28,987 nucleotides of DNA from DATGKD01 sp035294855 (GCA_035294855.1 DATGKD010000147.1:1-28987), one strand, 5' to 3'. Counted from the stretch's first letter, positions 15,565 through 24,515 are shown. Notes: generated by a model from the sequence alone, not told the origin. Numbers and translations: made by a program.

Positions 15565-16536
15565 TCATTCAACCGGTGTCGTCGCCCACGACACCAGGGC
15601 TTCGACCAGGGCGGCGGCGAGCTGTCCGGCACGCCGGACCACGACGGCGGGCGGCCCCATCTCACACACCACCGCCGGCATCCGGGTCTCCCGCAGCACG
15701 GTGAGCGTCATGCCCTGGACGCCGCCGGCGGGCACGTCGAGCGCCGCCACGGCCTGCGCCTGCACCAGCTCTGCCAGCCGCCGACCGCCCGCCGACTCGT
15801 AGTTGTAGCCCGCATAGTAGGCGGTCAAGCACTGAGCGTGATCGGGGTCGAGGCGTAGGCCGAGGTACACGTCGGCTTCGGCGGCGTTCGCCGCGGCGGC
15901 CTGGACCGACCCGTCCGGATGGAGCAAGGGCACGACCTGGGCTCCGGTAGCCGCCAGGTAGCGGCGGATCGCGCTCAGGAGGACGTCGAGGCCGCCTTCT
16001 TCGCCGATGGCGATGCGCCGGCCCAACAACGTGCGGGGGCCCCGGCGGAGGCGCTCCCGGTCCCGGACGCTCGAGACCAGCTCGGGATGGTCGTGGCGCG
16101 GCGTGACCCGAAGCAGCTCGACCAGCGTGGTGGCACCCAGGATGCCGTCGACGGGCAGAGCCAGGTTGCGCTGGAAGTCCGCCAGGGCCTGGGAGGTGAG
16201 AGGTCCGAAGATGCCGTCCACGCGTCCGGTGTCGAACCCGAGCGCGGAGAGTCGGCGCTGCACGTCGGCGACGTCGTCGCCGCGCAACATGGGACGCCGG
16301 AGGTACAGGAAGCGGTCGCCGATGCGGTAGCCCGCCTCGACGATGGCCCCCCAGCTCTGCGGCCCGCAGATGCCGTCCACCCGCAGCCCGCGCCGGTGCT
16401 GGAACGCTTCGAGGGCGGCGCGCGTGCCGGACCCGAAGGCGCCCGGACGATCGGGGACGGTGGGGAGATCCTGGTCCGCCAGGCGCTGTTGCAGGTCGCG
16501 GATGGCCTCGGGCGGGGACTCCGGCCCGAGCGGCAG
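15565..16536 (-). CDS. cwlM: CwlM-like peptidoglycan-binding pseudo-amidase
   Basis: From a CTG at 16536 this is 323 aa: two peptidoglycan-binding domains (about residues 10-66 and 82-142, each with a VDGI(C/F)GP core) and an Amidase_3-like domain (about 172-317). The zinc-binding His of the first motif (usually DPGHGG) is replaced by GEEGG (178-182), and the His of the usual SIHAN is replaced in LGLRLD (225-230); only the late Glu292 (VCEMGPP) remains. It should not cut peptidoglycan. Mycobacterial CwlM, in the same place between trxC and the parAB genes, is a known inactive amidase that controls MurA and interacts with MurJ. No ATG, GTG or TTG lies between the trxA stop and the first domain, so the start is uncertain. 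Confidence 0.82.
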   Translation of the reverse strand: MPLGPESPPEAIRDLQQRLADQDLPTVPDRPGAFGSGTRAALEAFQHRRGLRVDGICGPQSWGAIVEAGYRIGDRFLYLRRPMLRGDDVADVQRRLSALGFDTGRVDGIFGPLTSQALADFQRNLALPVDGILGATTLVELLRVTPRHDHPELVSSVRDRERLRRGPRTLLGRRIAIGEEGGLDVLLSAIRRYLAATGAQVVPLLHPDGSVQAAAANAAEADVYLGLRLDPDHAQCLTAYYAGYNYESAGGRRLAELVQAQAVAALDVPAGGVQGMTLTVLRETRMPAVVCEMGPPAVVVRRAGQLAAALVEALVSWATTPVE

Positions 16537-16550
16537 GCGGTGGGGCCCCG

Positions 16551-16877
16551 TTACAGGTACGCCTGCAGCTCCTGGAGCAGCTGGGCCTTGCCGCGGGCGC
16601 CCACGATCCGCAGCGCCGGTTCCCCGTCCTTGAACAGCATCAGGGTCGGGATGCTCATCACGTCGTATCGCCGCGTCACGTCGAGATTCTCGTCGATGTT
16701 CAGCTTGGCGATGCCGATCTTGCCCGCCTGGTCCGCCTGGATCTCCTCGAGGATCGGGGCGATCATCTTGCACGGACCACACCACTCGGCCCAGAAGTCC
16801 ACCAGCACCGGCGTATCCGACGCCTTGACATGCTCGTCAAACGTAGCGTCGCTCAGGGTGGTGATCCCCTCGCTCAT
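16551..16877 (-). CDS. trxA: thioredoxin
   Basis: Thioredoxin is a small cytosolic disulfide reductase; this product is 108 aa. The active site is WCGPCK with Cys33 and Cys36, and the cis-Pro loop is SIPTLMLFKDG. The ATG at 16877 has an excellent ribosome site, AAGGAGGGAG, about 8 nt upstream. A longer frame running upstream to 16952 has no support. It is read after trxB (165-bp gap) and ends 14 bp before the CTG proposed for the cwlM-like gene, matching the mycobacterial order trxB-trxC-cwlM. Confidence 0.96.
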   Translation of the reverse strand: MSEGITTLSDATFDEHVKASDTPVLVDFWAEWCGPCKMIAPILEEIQADQAGKIGIAKLNIDENLDVTRRYDVMSIPTLMLFKDGEPALRIVGARGKAQLLQELQAYL

Positions 16878-17042
16878 GACTGGCTCCCTCCTTGGCCACA
16901 ACACGTGGGCCTCATCTGACGGTATCGAAAACGCCCGAGCGTGCTCGCGCATTCCCGCCGCACGTGGCGGCCCGGATCATCACATCTTCCCGCCTCACCG
17001 ACACGGCCACCCCGGGTCGCCGTCGACCGGCCGGGACCGGTC

Positions 17043-18002
17043 TCAACCGTGCGACTGCGCCTCGAGCCAGCGCTCGGCGTCGATGGCCGCCATGCAGCCC
17101 GAACCGGCCGCGGTGACCGCCTGGCGATAGACGTGGTCCTGCACGTCGCCGGCCGCGAAGACGCCTTCGACGTTGGTGCGCGTGCCTTCGCGCGTGCGGA
17201 TGTAGCCGCGGTCGTCGAGCTCGAGCTGCCCGGCGAAGATCGCGGTATTGGGCTCGTGGCCGATCGCCACGAACACCCCGTGGGCCTTGATGACGTCCTC
17301 CTCACCGCTCAGGACGTTGGTGACGCTGACGGCGGTGACCTTGTCCTCCCCGATCACCTCGTTCACGACGGTGTCCCAGCGGAACTGGATCTTGTCGTTG
17401 GCGAAGGCGCGGTCCTGCATGATCTTGGAGGCGCGCAGCGACTTGCGGCGGTGGATGACCGTGACGCTGTCGCCGAAGCGGGTGAGGAAGATGGCCTCTT
17501 CCAAGGCGGAGTCGCCCCCGCCCACGACCACGATGCTCTTGTCGCGGAAGAAGAACCCGTCGCAGGTCGCGCACGTCGACACGCCGTGCCCGAGCAAGCG
17601 GTCCTCGCCGGGGACGCCCAACATGATCGAGCGGGCGCCCGAGGCGACGATCACCGCGCGCGCTTCCACGTCGGGTTCACCGTCGGCGGTGTGCGTCCAG
17701 ATGCGGAACGGGCGACTCGTGAAGTCGACGCGTTGCGCCTTGCGCGTGGCGAACGTGGCGCCGAAGCGAGCTGCCTGGTCGCGAAAGCGCGTCATCAGCT
17801 CGGGGCCGATGATCCCGTCCACGAAGCCCGGGTAGTTCTCGACGTCGGTGGTGAGCATCAGCTGCCCACCGGGCTGGTCGCTCGTCGAGGAGGGCTCACC
17901 CTCCACGACAAAGGGTGACAGGTTCGCGCGGGCGGTGTAGATCGCGGCGGTCAGCCCGGCGGGACCCGATCCCAGAATGACCACCTGGTGCACGTCGGGC
18001 AC
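17043..18002 (-). CDS. trxB: thioredoxin reductase
   Basis: TrxB passes electrons from NADPH through FAD to thioredoxin. The 319-aa protein has the FAD motif GSGPAGLTAA (11-20), the redox-active CATC (144-147), the NADPH motif VVVGGGDSALEEA, and the C-terminal FAD motif EGVFAAGDV. The GTG at 18002 begins one base after the stop of the small membrane-protein gene, so they are one transcript. The partner thioredoxin is the next gene downstream. Confidence 0.96.
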   Translation of the reverse strand: MPDVHQVVILGSGPAGLTAAIYTARANLSPFVVEGEPSSTSDQPGGQLMLTTDVENYPGFVDGIIGPELMTRFRDQAARFGATFATRKAQRVDFTSRPFRIWTHTADGEPDVEARAVIVASGARSIMLGVPGEDRLLGHGVSTCATCDGFFFRDKSIVVVGGGDSALEEAIFLTRFGDSVTVIHRRKSLRASKIMQDRAFANDKIQFRWDTVVNEVIGEDKVTAVSVTNVLSGEEDVIKAHGVFVAIGHEPNTAIFAGQLELDDRGYIRTREGTRTNVEGVFAAGDVQDHVYRQAVTAAGSGCMAAIDAERWLEAQSHG

Positions 18003-18003
18003 G

Positions 18004-18369
18004 TCAGCCGCCTTCGGCGCCCCGCGTTCGCCGTCGCGACCACGCCACCGCCCCGACCAGGGTGAGCAAGCCGCCCACCAGGGCGTCGGACGCCCACACG
18101 CGGTGGCCGAAGGCGTACACGTCGAGGACGCGCACGAGCGCGATGGCGCCCAGGACGCTCAGGGTGAGGGCCATGACCGCGATGATGATGCCGAACACCA
18201 CGCCGCGGGCCACGAGCATGAGCGGGCGGATGACCTTGTCGTGGACGCCGGCGACCACGTCGTCCACCGTGTCGGCCACTTTTGCCGGCCAGTCGGCGCC
18301 GGCCGCGCCCGTGCCCGTTCCTGTGCGCCAGAGCTCGTCGCGACGCTGCGTGTCGGTCTGGTCATTCAC
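18004..18369 (-). CDS. small membrane protein, phage-holin-like topology
   Basis: This 121-aa protein is not firmly recognised. A hydrophilic N-terminus of about 55 residues (VDDVVAGVHDKVIRPL) leads into a long hydrophobic stretch (LMLVARGVVFGIIIAVMA...) and a second one near the end (ALVGGLLTLVGAVAW), followed by an Arg-rich cytosolic tail. This resembles small actinobacterial holin-superfamily or DUF1469-like proteins. The GTG at 18369 is chosen over the first possible start at 18402 because homolog-like sequence begins around VNDQTD. It is tightly linked to trxB. Confidence 0.6.
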   Translation of the reverse strand: MNDQTDTQRRDELWRTGTGTGAAGADWPAKVADTVDDVVAGVHDKVIRPLMLVARGVVFGIIIAVMALTLSVLGAIALVRVLDVYAFGHRVWASDALVGGLLTLVGAVAWSRRRTRGAEGG

Positions 18370-18450
18370 GGGCGTGAGACTAGTCGGAGGACCCGGCAGC
18401 ACCGCCGGGGGCTCGTTGGTTCGCTCGTCGACGACGCGGGGCGGTCGTGG

Positions 18451-19296
18451 TCAGCGACGGGCGACGGTGAAGCACACGCCGACCGACCCGGGTCCGATGT
18501 GGCTCCCGACGACGGGGCCGAGATCGGCGGTGACGATGGGGTGGGCCACGTCCACACCTTGCAGGTGACCGAAGACCTCCTCGATGTCCCGCGCCGCTCC
18601 GTCGGCGACGGCCAAGCGCTCGAGCGGGGCGGCCTCGACGGCCCGGCCGGCCAGGTACTGCAGCGAGCGTGCCCGCGTGCGCTGTTTGGACTCGACCTCG
18701 ACGACACCGTCACGCACGACGATGACCGGCTTGATGGACAAGAGTGATCCCACGAGGTGCGCCGCACCCCCGATGCGACCGCCGCGGCGGAGGTAATCGA
18801 GGCTCTCGAAGACGCCGTAGACCCAGGTCCGCGCCTTCATGTCCTCGAGCGCGGCCACGATGTCGTCGGCGGCCCTGCCCTCCTCGGCCATCTCGAGCGC
18901 GGCCAGCACGATGAGACCTTGCCCGAGGGTCACGCTGAGCGAGTCGACGACACGCACTGGGATGGTGGCCGCCACGGCCTCGGCCGCGGTGCAGGCCGCT
19001 TGATATGTGGCCGACAGGCGCGACGAGATCGTGATGCACACGACCGACTCCGCCCCTGCCTGACTGGCCTCGAGGAAGGCCTGTTGAAACGCTCCCGGCG
19101 CCGGCGCGGCGGTTTCCGGCATGTGCGGTCCGGTGATGACGCGGTCCCAGAACTCCTTGGTCGACAACTCCTCGCGGTCGACGAGCTCCTCGGAACCGAA
19201 GCGGATGGAGAGCGGGACCACCCGCGCGCCGCGCTCGTCCACGACCGCGGGCGACAAGTCGCACGCGCTGTCGGTCACGACGTGGATGCTCGGCAT
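18451..19296 (-). CDS. DegV family fatty-acid-binding protein
   Basis: DegV proteins bind a fatty acid in a two-domain fold and work with fatty acid kinase systems in some bacteria. The 281-aa product begins IHVVTDSACDLSP, has STKEFWDRV, an ISSRLSATYQAA motif, VRVVDSLSVTLGQG, and FESLDYLRRGGRIGG, all typical of the family. The start is the ATG at 19296. It lies between murJ and the small membrane-protein gene, on the same strand, where mycobacteria have sigM and its anti-sigma factor. No fatty acid kinase gene is visible here. Confidence 0.92.
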   Translation of the reverse strand: MPSIHVVTDSACDLSPAVVDERGARVVPLSIRFGSEELVDREELSTKEFWDRVITGPHMPETAAPAPGAFQQAFLEASQAGAESVVCITISSRLSATYQAACTAAEAVAATIPVRVVDSLSVTLGQGLIVLAALEMAEEGRAADDIVAALEDMKARTWVYGVFESLDYLRRGGRIGGAAHLVGSLLSIKPVIVVRDGVVEVESKQRTRARSLQYLAGRAVEAAPLERLAVADGAARDIEEVFGHLQGVDVAHPIVTADLGPVVGSHIGPGSVGVCFTVARR

Positions 19297-19379
19297 GGAC
19301 GCTTCCCTTCGTCGGGGGGCGGGGGGCCACCGTCACGACCGGCTCCTCGACGGACGGAGGGCGACAGGCCGCGTTCCTC

Positions 19380-21554
19380 TCAGTCGAGTCTGCCACGACC
19401 CTGCGCCCCGGAACCGGGAGCCCGGGTGGGCCCGAGGCGTGAGGGCCGCCGCGGCGGCCGACCTGCGGGCGGGAGCGGCTCCGGGCGCGGCGGGGGTGCG
19501 GGCTTGCGCCGCGATCGCCACCACCGAGGCATCTGAAGACCGGGGCCCGGTGGGGCCGGCGCGGCGCGCTCGCCCGGCGATGCATCGGGCCCACTCTCGA
19601 CGTCGTCGCCCGCCCGTTCGTCGCGTGCCCGTTCGTCGCGTGCTCCGCTGGTCGCGCCGTCGTCCCGGTCCGGCGTCTCACCGGGCCCGGCCACGGGCCG
19701 TCGCTCGGTCGGGTCGCGGTCGTCGTCGCCGTGCGGCTCGTCCAGTTCGTCGGGCTCGTCCGGCTCGTCCAGTTCGGGCTCGCCCGACGCGCCGGCATCG
19801 GGCCCGGCGTCTTCGTCCTGTTTCGCGCCGACCGGTGCTTCGCCGCGGACCGAATCGTCTCCCGGCCGTGGCTGCCGTGGCGGTGCCGACACGAGCCGGC
19901 CCGGGCCTCCGCCGTCTTCGGTGCCGGCACGCCGCCGCGCGAGCTGGGCGAGTGCCCCCGCGGCGACGATGTACGCCAACGCACCGGCGACCGTTCCCGC
20001 CACGACACGGGCGAAGAGCCCGAAGCCCGATTCCGACGCCGTGAAGTTGCTGGCGATCACCGCGCCGAGCACCAGCGCGGCCGTGGACAACAGCACGTGG
20101 CCGAACGGCCGTCCGACGAGCTCGCCGCCGAGCCCCTCCACCCGTGACCGCAGGTACGCCAGGGCCGCCACGGCTGCCACGGTGTAGGCGACGCTGATGG
20201 ACAGGGCGATCCCGCGCACGCCGAAGGGCCCGGCCAGCGCGATCGCCAGCGCGATGTTGAGGCCGTTTTCCAGGACGTACAGCCAGAAGGCGGCGCGCAG
20301 ATCCTGCACCGACTGCAGGACGCGCACCGCGTACAGGAACACGCAGAATCCCGGCAGGCCGAGGGAGAGCATCGCGAGCGCCACCGCGGTGGTGGACGTG
20401 CGCCCGCCGGCCGCTCCGTGCCCAAGCACCAGCGCCACCAGCGGCTTCGCCAGGATGAGCTCACCGGCCGCCGCGGGTACGACGATGGCGAGCATGGCGC
20501 GCAGGCCCGTCCCCATCCGGCGCCGGAACGCGGCCAGGTCGCGCGTCGCCCAGCGGGCGGCGAGCTCCGGAGCGGTGGCGCTCATGATCGACACCGCCAC
20601 GACGCCGTACGGCAGTTGGAAGAACGTGTAGGCATAGGTGTAGGCGCTCACCGCGCCGTTCCCCACCTTTTCGGACAGGGCGAGCACCACCAGGAGCGCC
20701 ACCTGGTTGGCGATGACGAGGCCGAACGTCCACCCGGACAGGCGCAGGATCCGGCGCACGGCTTCGTGGCCGAACTCGAGCTTCCACCGCAACTGCAAGC
20801 CGGCGCGCCGGAGGCTCGGCACCATGAAAGCGGCTTGGGCGGCGACGCCGGCGGTCGTGCCGAGCCCGAGGAAGATCAGCTGGCCGCGGTGGTGGGCGAC
20901 GCCGGCGAGCGTGGCGTGGTGCACCGTGGCGCCGAAGACGAGCAGCACCACGATGAGCACGACGTTGTTGGCGATGGGCGCCCACATGGGCGCCCCGAAC
21001 CGACGACGTGCGTTGAGCAGCGCGGTGCCCAGGCTGATGAAGCCGTAGCAGGTGAGCTGGGGAACGAACAGCCACAGCAGGGCGCGCGCCACCTGTCGTT
21101 GCTGCCCGGCCTGCGCGGTGTGGTTCAACGCCGTGGTGCCGGCCACGATGAGCGGCGTCAGGACGATGAACACGACCGACGCCACCGCGATCACGATGAG
21201 CGTGGTGCACACCACGGCCGAGATGGCTTCCCACGCCTCGTCCTCGGCGCGTGTGACGAGGCGTTCCACGAACACCGGCACGAACGTCGCCGACAGCACG
21301 CCGCCCAGGACCACGTCGTGGAGGATGTTCGGGATGGTGTTGGCCAGGTTGTAGGCGTCCGACAGGCCGACCGCGGGCCCGATGCCGGCGCCCAGCACGT
21401 ACGCCAGCGCGACGATGCGGAGCACGCCGGTGAGGCGCGACAGCCCCGTGCCGACCGCCATGACCGCCGTCGCCCGGCGCAGGCCGGGCGACTCCCACGC
21501 CGGCGCGGCAGAAGCCTCGGGCGGGGCGGACCCGTCGTCGGTGTCGTCGGTCAC
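19380..21554 (-). CDS. murJ: lipid II flippase MurJ with long C-terminal tail
   Basis: MurJ (MviN) flips lipid II across the membrane. The 724-aa protein has an N-terminal hydrophilic leader of about 25 residues, then the family core with many membrane segments (GTGLSRLTGVLRIVALAYVLG, DAYNLANTIPNILHDVVLGG, SATFVPVFVERL, RRFGAPMWAPIANN, FQLPYGVVAVSIMSATAPELA). The core ends near residue 535. The final ~190 residues are a disordered tail rich in Asp/Glu/Pro (ELDEPDEPDELDEP) and then Arg/Pro. In mycobacteria this position holds a pseudokinase domain; none is seen here. The GTG at 21554 overlaps the DUF6049 stop (GTGA), so translation is coupled. Confidence 0.93.
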   Translation of the reverse strand: MTDDTDDGSAPPEASAAPAWESPGLRRATAVMAVGTGLSRLTGVLRIVALAYVLGAGIGPAVGLSDAYNLANTIPNILHDVVLGGVLSATFVPVFVERLVTRAEDEAWEAISAVVCTTLIVIAVASVVFIVLTPLIVAGTTALNHTAQAGQQRQVARALLWLFVPQLTCYGFISLGTALLNARRRFGAPMWAPIANNVVLIVVLLVFGATVHHATLAGVAHHRGQLIFLGLGTTAGVAAQAAFMVPSLRRAGLQLRWKLEFGHEAVRRILRLSGWTFGLVIANQVALLVVLALSEKVGNGAVSAYTYAYTFFQLPYGVVAVSIMSATAPELAARWATRDLAAFRRRMGTGLRAMLAIVVPAAAGELILAKPLVALVLGHGAAGGRTSTTAVALAMLSLGLPGFCVFLYAVRVLQSVQDLRAAFWLYVLENGLNIALAIALAGPFGVRGIALSISVAYTVAAVAALAYLRSRVEGLGGELVGRPFGHVLLSTAALVLGAVIASNFTASESGFGLFARVVAGTVAGALAYIVAAGALAQLARRRAGTEDGGGPGRLVSAPPRQPRPGDDSVRGEAPVGAKQDEDAGPDAGASGEPELDEPDEPDELDEPHGDDDRDPTERRPVAGPGETPDRDDGATSGARDERARDERAGDDVESGPDASPGERAAPAPPGPGLQMPRWWRSRRKPAPPPRPEPLPPAGRPPRRPSRLGPTRAPGSGAQGRGRLD

Positions 21555-23752
21555 GGCGTGCCCGCCCGCGCTGGAGGGCGCGTCTGGGTCTTGGCGCGCG
21601 CCACGTGCGCGCCCCGCCGGCGCGCCCGGTTCTTCATCACGGTCCGCCCCCACCACGCCAGGAGAACGGCGGCCGCGGCCGCCGACAGGGCGATGGCAAC
21701 CGCGGAGGTCGACATCGATCGCACGGTGAGGTGCCCGCTGGCGAGCACCAGGCCACCTTGGGGGCTGGCCAGGGTGACGTCGATGCGGAAGTCCCCCGCG
21801 GTGCGCGAGCGCATGTCGACGTAGACGGCGGTGGTCGTGTGGTCGAGGACGCACAGGGCCGAGTAGCTCGAGCGGCCGGCCGAGCTGTGCACGACGGGCG
21901 CTCGGCAGCCGCCGTCCGGCGTTTGGGTGGACGGCGCCGGGAACGTCAGCTTGTCGCTCGTCACCTGCACGACGGCGGTGACCGCGTAACGAGTGGTGCG
22001 TTGGAACGTGAGCGGCACGCTGGCTGCGCCCGAAGTGAGCCGCACGGTGTCCGAACGGATCGACAGTTGGTGCAGCTGGCCGTCGAGCGCGGTGTCGACC
22101 GCGTCCACCTGGGACTGCTGCTGGCGCGGCGTCAGCTGGCTGGACTCCGCGCCGAGGAGCATGTCGTCCAGGCTCAGGGACACCGCCGTCCCGGCCGGCG
22201 TCTGCGCGACCGCGCTGGCGAACGCCTGGAGATTGGTCCGCGCGGCGCGGATGGCGCGGGCGGGCAACGTCGGCGACCCGGTCCCGCTGCTCGGGCGGCG
22301 CACCGAGGCCTGGCGGCGGTCCGCGCCCACCGGGATCTGCTGGAAGTACTGATCGAGGGTGACCGGCGCCAGCACCGGGTTCGACTGCAGTCCTTCGACC
22401 AGCGCGGACACCAAAGCCGTGTCGGGGGCCCACGCCGTGGGCGCCACCGCGATCACGCCGCGCGGTGCGCTCAAGTTGGGCTGTTCGTCGTAGACGAGCG
22501 AGGCGTCGGCGAGGAACTGCACGGCGGCGAGGGCGGGCGGGGCCACTCCGGTGACGAGGTGCGAGCCGAGCGGGGCATCGGACATCGCCGCCGTCGTGCC
22601 CGCCATGGTGAACGGCTGGGTGGCCGTGTAGTTGCCGACCGGCCCCGTCACCGTGCCCGGGGGCACGACGACATGCGCGAAGTCGGCGCTCAAGACGCCC
22701 ACGGTGGCGTTGTCCAGCAGGCTCTCCGCGACCCAGGTGCTCTTCGCGCCGTGGACGTCGGGCGACGCCGCGGCGAGGACCTGGCTGGCCCGGGCGATCT
22801 GCGCGGAGAGCTCGGTCGCGAGCCCCGCGTCGACGAGCGACGTGGCGTTCACGGGTGCGAAGGACTCCGACAGCGTCTGGCGCGCCGAGGTCGCCGCGGC
22901 GCCCGCCACCACTCCCGCGGCGTGGGCGCGCCCCCCTGCCGTCAGAGCCACCAAGGACGAAGGGTCGGGGACGACGGTGAGGGGCAGCTGCGGCGCGTCC
23001 GACAGGGTCCCGGCGAGCGCTTCGAGGCGGGCCACCGCCACATCGGTGGCGCGCCCGCCCGCTCCGCCGGCCGCGTGGCCGACAGGATTGGCCGCCGGAA
23101 GTCCGAGCGGCACGACGAGCGCCACGCGCACCGGATGGCTTCCAGGCGACGGGTCGTCGTAGATGAGAAAGGTCACGAAGCTCGGCCCGGTCGCTGACGA
23201 CGCCGAGTCCGTCAGCGTGACCTTCAGCGGGTAGACGCCGGCGCACCCGGAGCGGCAGCCGAGCGGGGCCGTCCAGTTGCCCGGGACGGTCGGGGCGACG
23301 TCGCCGATCACGGGGATCGTGACCCGCAGGCCTCCATGGGCGTCGGCGGACAGGGACTCGACCGCCAGGGTGGGCGATCGCGCCATGGACGTGCCGAGGC
23401 CACGGCCGGAGGTCATCTCGGAGAACTGCGACCGGGTCGGGACGCGTCGGTACAGGGTGAGCTGCACCCCGAGCGCGCGGCGGGGCGCGCCGCTCGACAC
23501 GTGCAAGGAGAGCGTCAGGACCTGGTGCGCAGGGTCCGGGCCCAGCCAGGCCGGGGACTGCCCGGCGAGCGTCACGGCGTCGGAGGTGCGCGCCGACGCG
23601 GCCACGGCGAGCCGGGCCGGCACGGCCAGCAGGATCGCCGGGACCAGGATGAGGACGAGCGCCACCGCCGGAACAGGGCGGCGGTCGGGAACTCCGTCGG
23701 GGGTGGGTCCGCCGCCACGCGGGGAGACGACGCTGGCCTCGGAAGGGTCCAC
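21551..23752 (-). CDS. DUF6049 family envelope protein
   Basis: This protein matches the Actinobacteria-specific family seen beside murJ (mycobacterial Rv3909 position). From the GTG at 23752 it is 733 aa. An N-terminal hydrophobic stretch (VALVLILVPAILLAVPARL) is a signal or anchor; the bulk is extracytoplasmic and Ala/Val/Thr-rich, and the C-terminus has a membrane segment (SAVAIALSAAAAAVLLAWW) followed by a basic cytosolic tail. The upstream in-frame start at 23917 lies inside the neighbouring gene and is not used. Function is unknown; the fixed link to murJ suggests a cell-envelope role. Confidence 0.85.
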   Translation of the reverse strand: MDPSEASVVSPRGGGPTPDGVPDRRPVPAVALVLILVPAILLAVPARLAVAASARTSDAVTLAGQSPAWLGPDPAHQVLTLSLHVSSGAPRRALGVQLTLYRRVPTRSQFSEMTSGRGLGTSMARSPTLAVESLSADAHGGLRVTIPVIGDVAPTVPGNWTAPLGCRSGCAGVYPLKVTLTDSASSATGPSFVTFLIYDDPSPGSHPVRVALVVPLGLPAANPVGHAAGGAGGRATDVAVARLEALAGTLSDAPQLPLTVVPDPSSLVALTAGGRAHAAGVVAGAAATSARQTLSESFAPVNATSLVDAGLATELSAQIARASQVLAAASPDVHGAKSTWVAESLLDNATVGVLSADFAHVVVPPGTVTGPVGNYTATQPFTMAGTTAAMSDAPLGSHLVTGVAPPALAAVQFLADASLVYDEQPNLSAPRGVIAVAPTAWAPDTALVSALVEGLQSNPVLAPVTLDQYFQQIPVGADRRQASVRRPSSGTGSPTLPARAIRAARTNLQAFASAVAQTPAGTAVSLSLDDMLLGAESSQLTPRQQQSQVDAVDTALDGQLHQLSIRSDTVRLTSGAASVPLTFQRTTRYAVTAVVQVTSDKLTFPAPSTQTPDGGCRAPVVHSSAGRSSYSALCVLDHTTTAVYVDMRSRTAGDFRIDVTLASPQGGLVLASGHLTVRSMSTSAVAIALSAAAAAVLLAWWGRTVMKNRARRRGAHVARAKTQTRPPARAGTP

Positions 23753-23843
23753 CTCGGCGACGGAGCCTACTGGCGCGCCACCTCCGGACAGCGGCGTTCC
23801 GCCTGCCGGGCAGAACCGAGGCAACCGGAGGGCGGGCGCGTGT

Positions 23844-24515
23844 CTACAAGCCGAAGCGCGCTTCGCGCAGGACGGCGACGGCCTCCGGCGCGCCGCCGAG
23901 CTCGACGTGCGCGGCACTGCGGCGGCCGCTCAGGTACAGCACGATCTCTCCCGGCCGGCCCGTGATCGTGGCCCGTGGGGATCCCGCGCGTGCGGTGACC
24001 GCCGGCCCGGTCGACGACACCAGGTCGAGGCCGATGCCTTTCACCGACCGCGTCATCAACCGCGCGCCCCGCTCGACGGCCCGCCACAGCGCGACCTCGA
24101 TGTCCGCGATTTCCGCCTCCTGCCGGGGGGTGCTGTCACCTGACCCGCGGCGGACGTCCTCGTGGTGCACGAAGTACTCGATCAGGTTGATGAGCGCGTC
24201 GAACGGCGCGGTCCACGGCGGTGGGCCGCTGCGCACACGCGCCACCAGCTGCTCGTAGGAGCGGCGGGCGACCGTGCGCGCCATGATGCGCGCAGTCAAC
24301 GCCGCGAACGGGCCGCCCAGGACAAGGCCCGGCCCGGCGAGTGGGTTGCGCTCGCGCACCACGAGGTGCGCGGCCAGATCGACCGTCTTCCATCCCTCGC
24401 ACAGCGTGGGGGCCTTGGGCCCCAGCCGTTCGAAAAGGTTGCACAGCGCGGCACGTTCGGCGCGCTGCGGGGGCAGCGACGGCGTCGTGCCCGGCCCCGC
24501 CGCTTGAGACGCCAT
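23844..24515 (-). CDS. TIGR03085-type DinB/MDMPI-like protein
   Basis: This 223-aa protein belongs to the actinobacterial TIGR03085 family, related to the metal-binding maleylpyruvate isomerase/DinB fold. It has LCEGWKTVDLAAHLVVRER near residues 38-56 and INLIEYFVHHEDVRR near 110-124, with His residues spaced like the metal ligands of the fold. No catalytic role is known. It starts at the ATG at 24515, read away from the CCA-adding gene; the short 43-bp gap between them must hold promoters for both, although none is obvious. Confidence 0.85.
   Translation of the reverse strand: MASQAAGPGTTPSLPPQRAERAALCNLFERLGPKAPTLCEGWKTVDLAAHLVVRERNPLAGPGLVLGGPFAALTARIMARTVARRSYEQLVARVRSGPPPWTAPFDALINLIEYFVHHEDVRRGSGDSTPRQEAEIADIEVALWRAVERGARLMTRSVKGIGLDLVSSTGPAVTARAGSPRATITGRPGEIVLYLSGRRSAAHVELGGAPEAVAVLREARFGL

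Noticed and set aside
16878..16952. Longer thioredoxin starting at 16952
   Set aside because: The extra 25 residues are not thioredoxin-like and the ATG at 16877 has a near-perfect ribosome site.
19610..19650. Direct repeat of CGTTCGTCGCGTGC inside murJ
   Set aside because: It encodes a short repeated DERAR peptide in the disordered MurJ tail and is a coding repeat, not a separate element.
19380..23246. 1288-aa minus-strand frame that appears to fuse MurJ to an upstream Arg-rich protein
   Set aside because: The part beyond 21554 is a frame-shadow of the DUF6049 gene. MurJ starts at the GTG that overlaps the DUF6049 stop.
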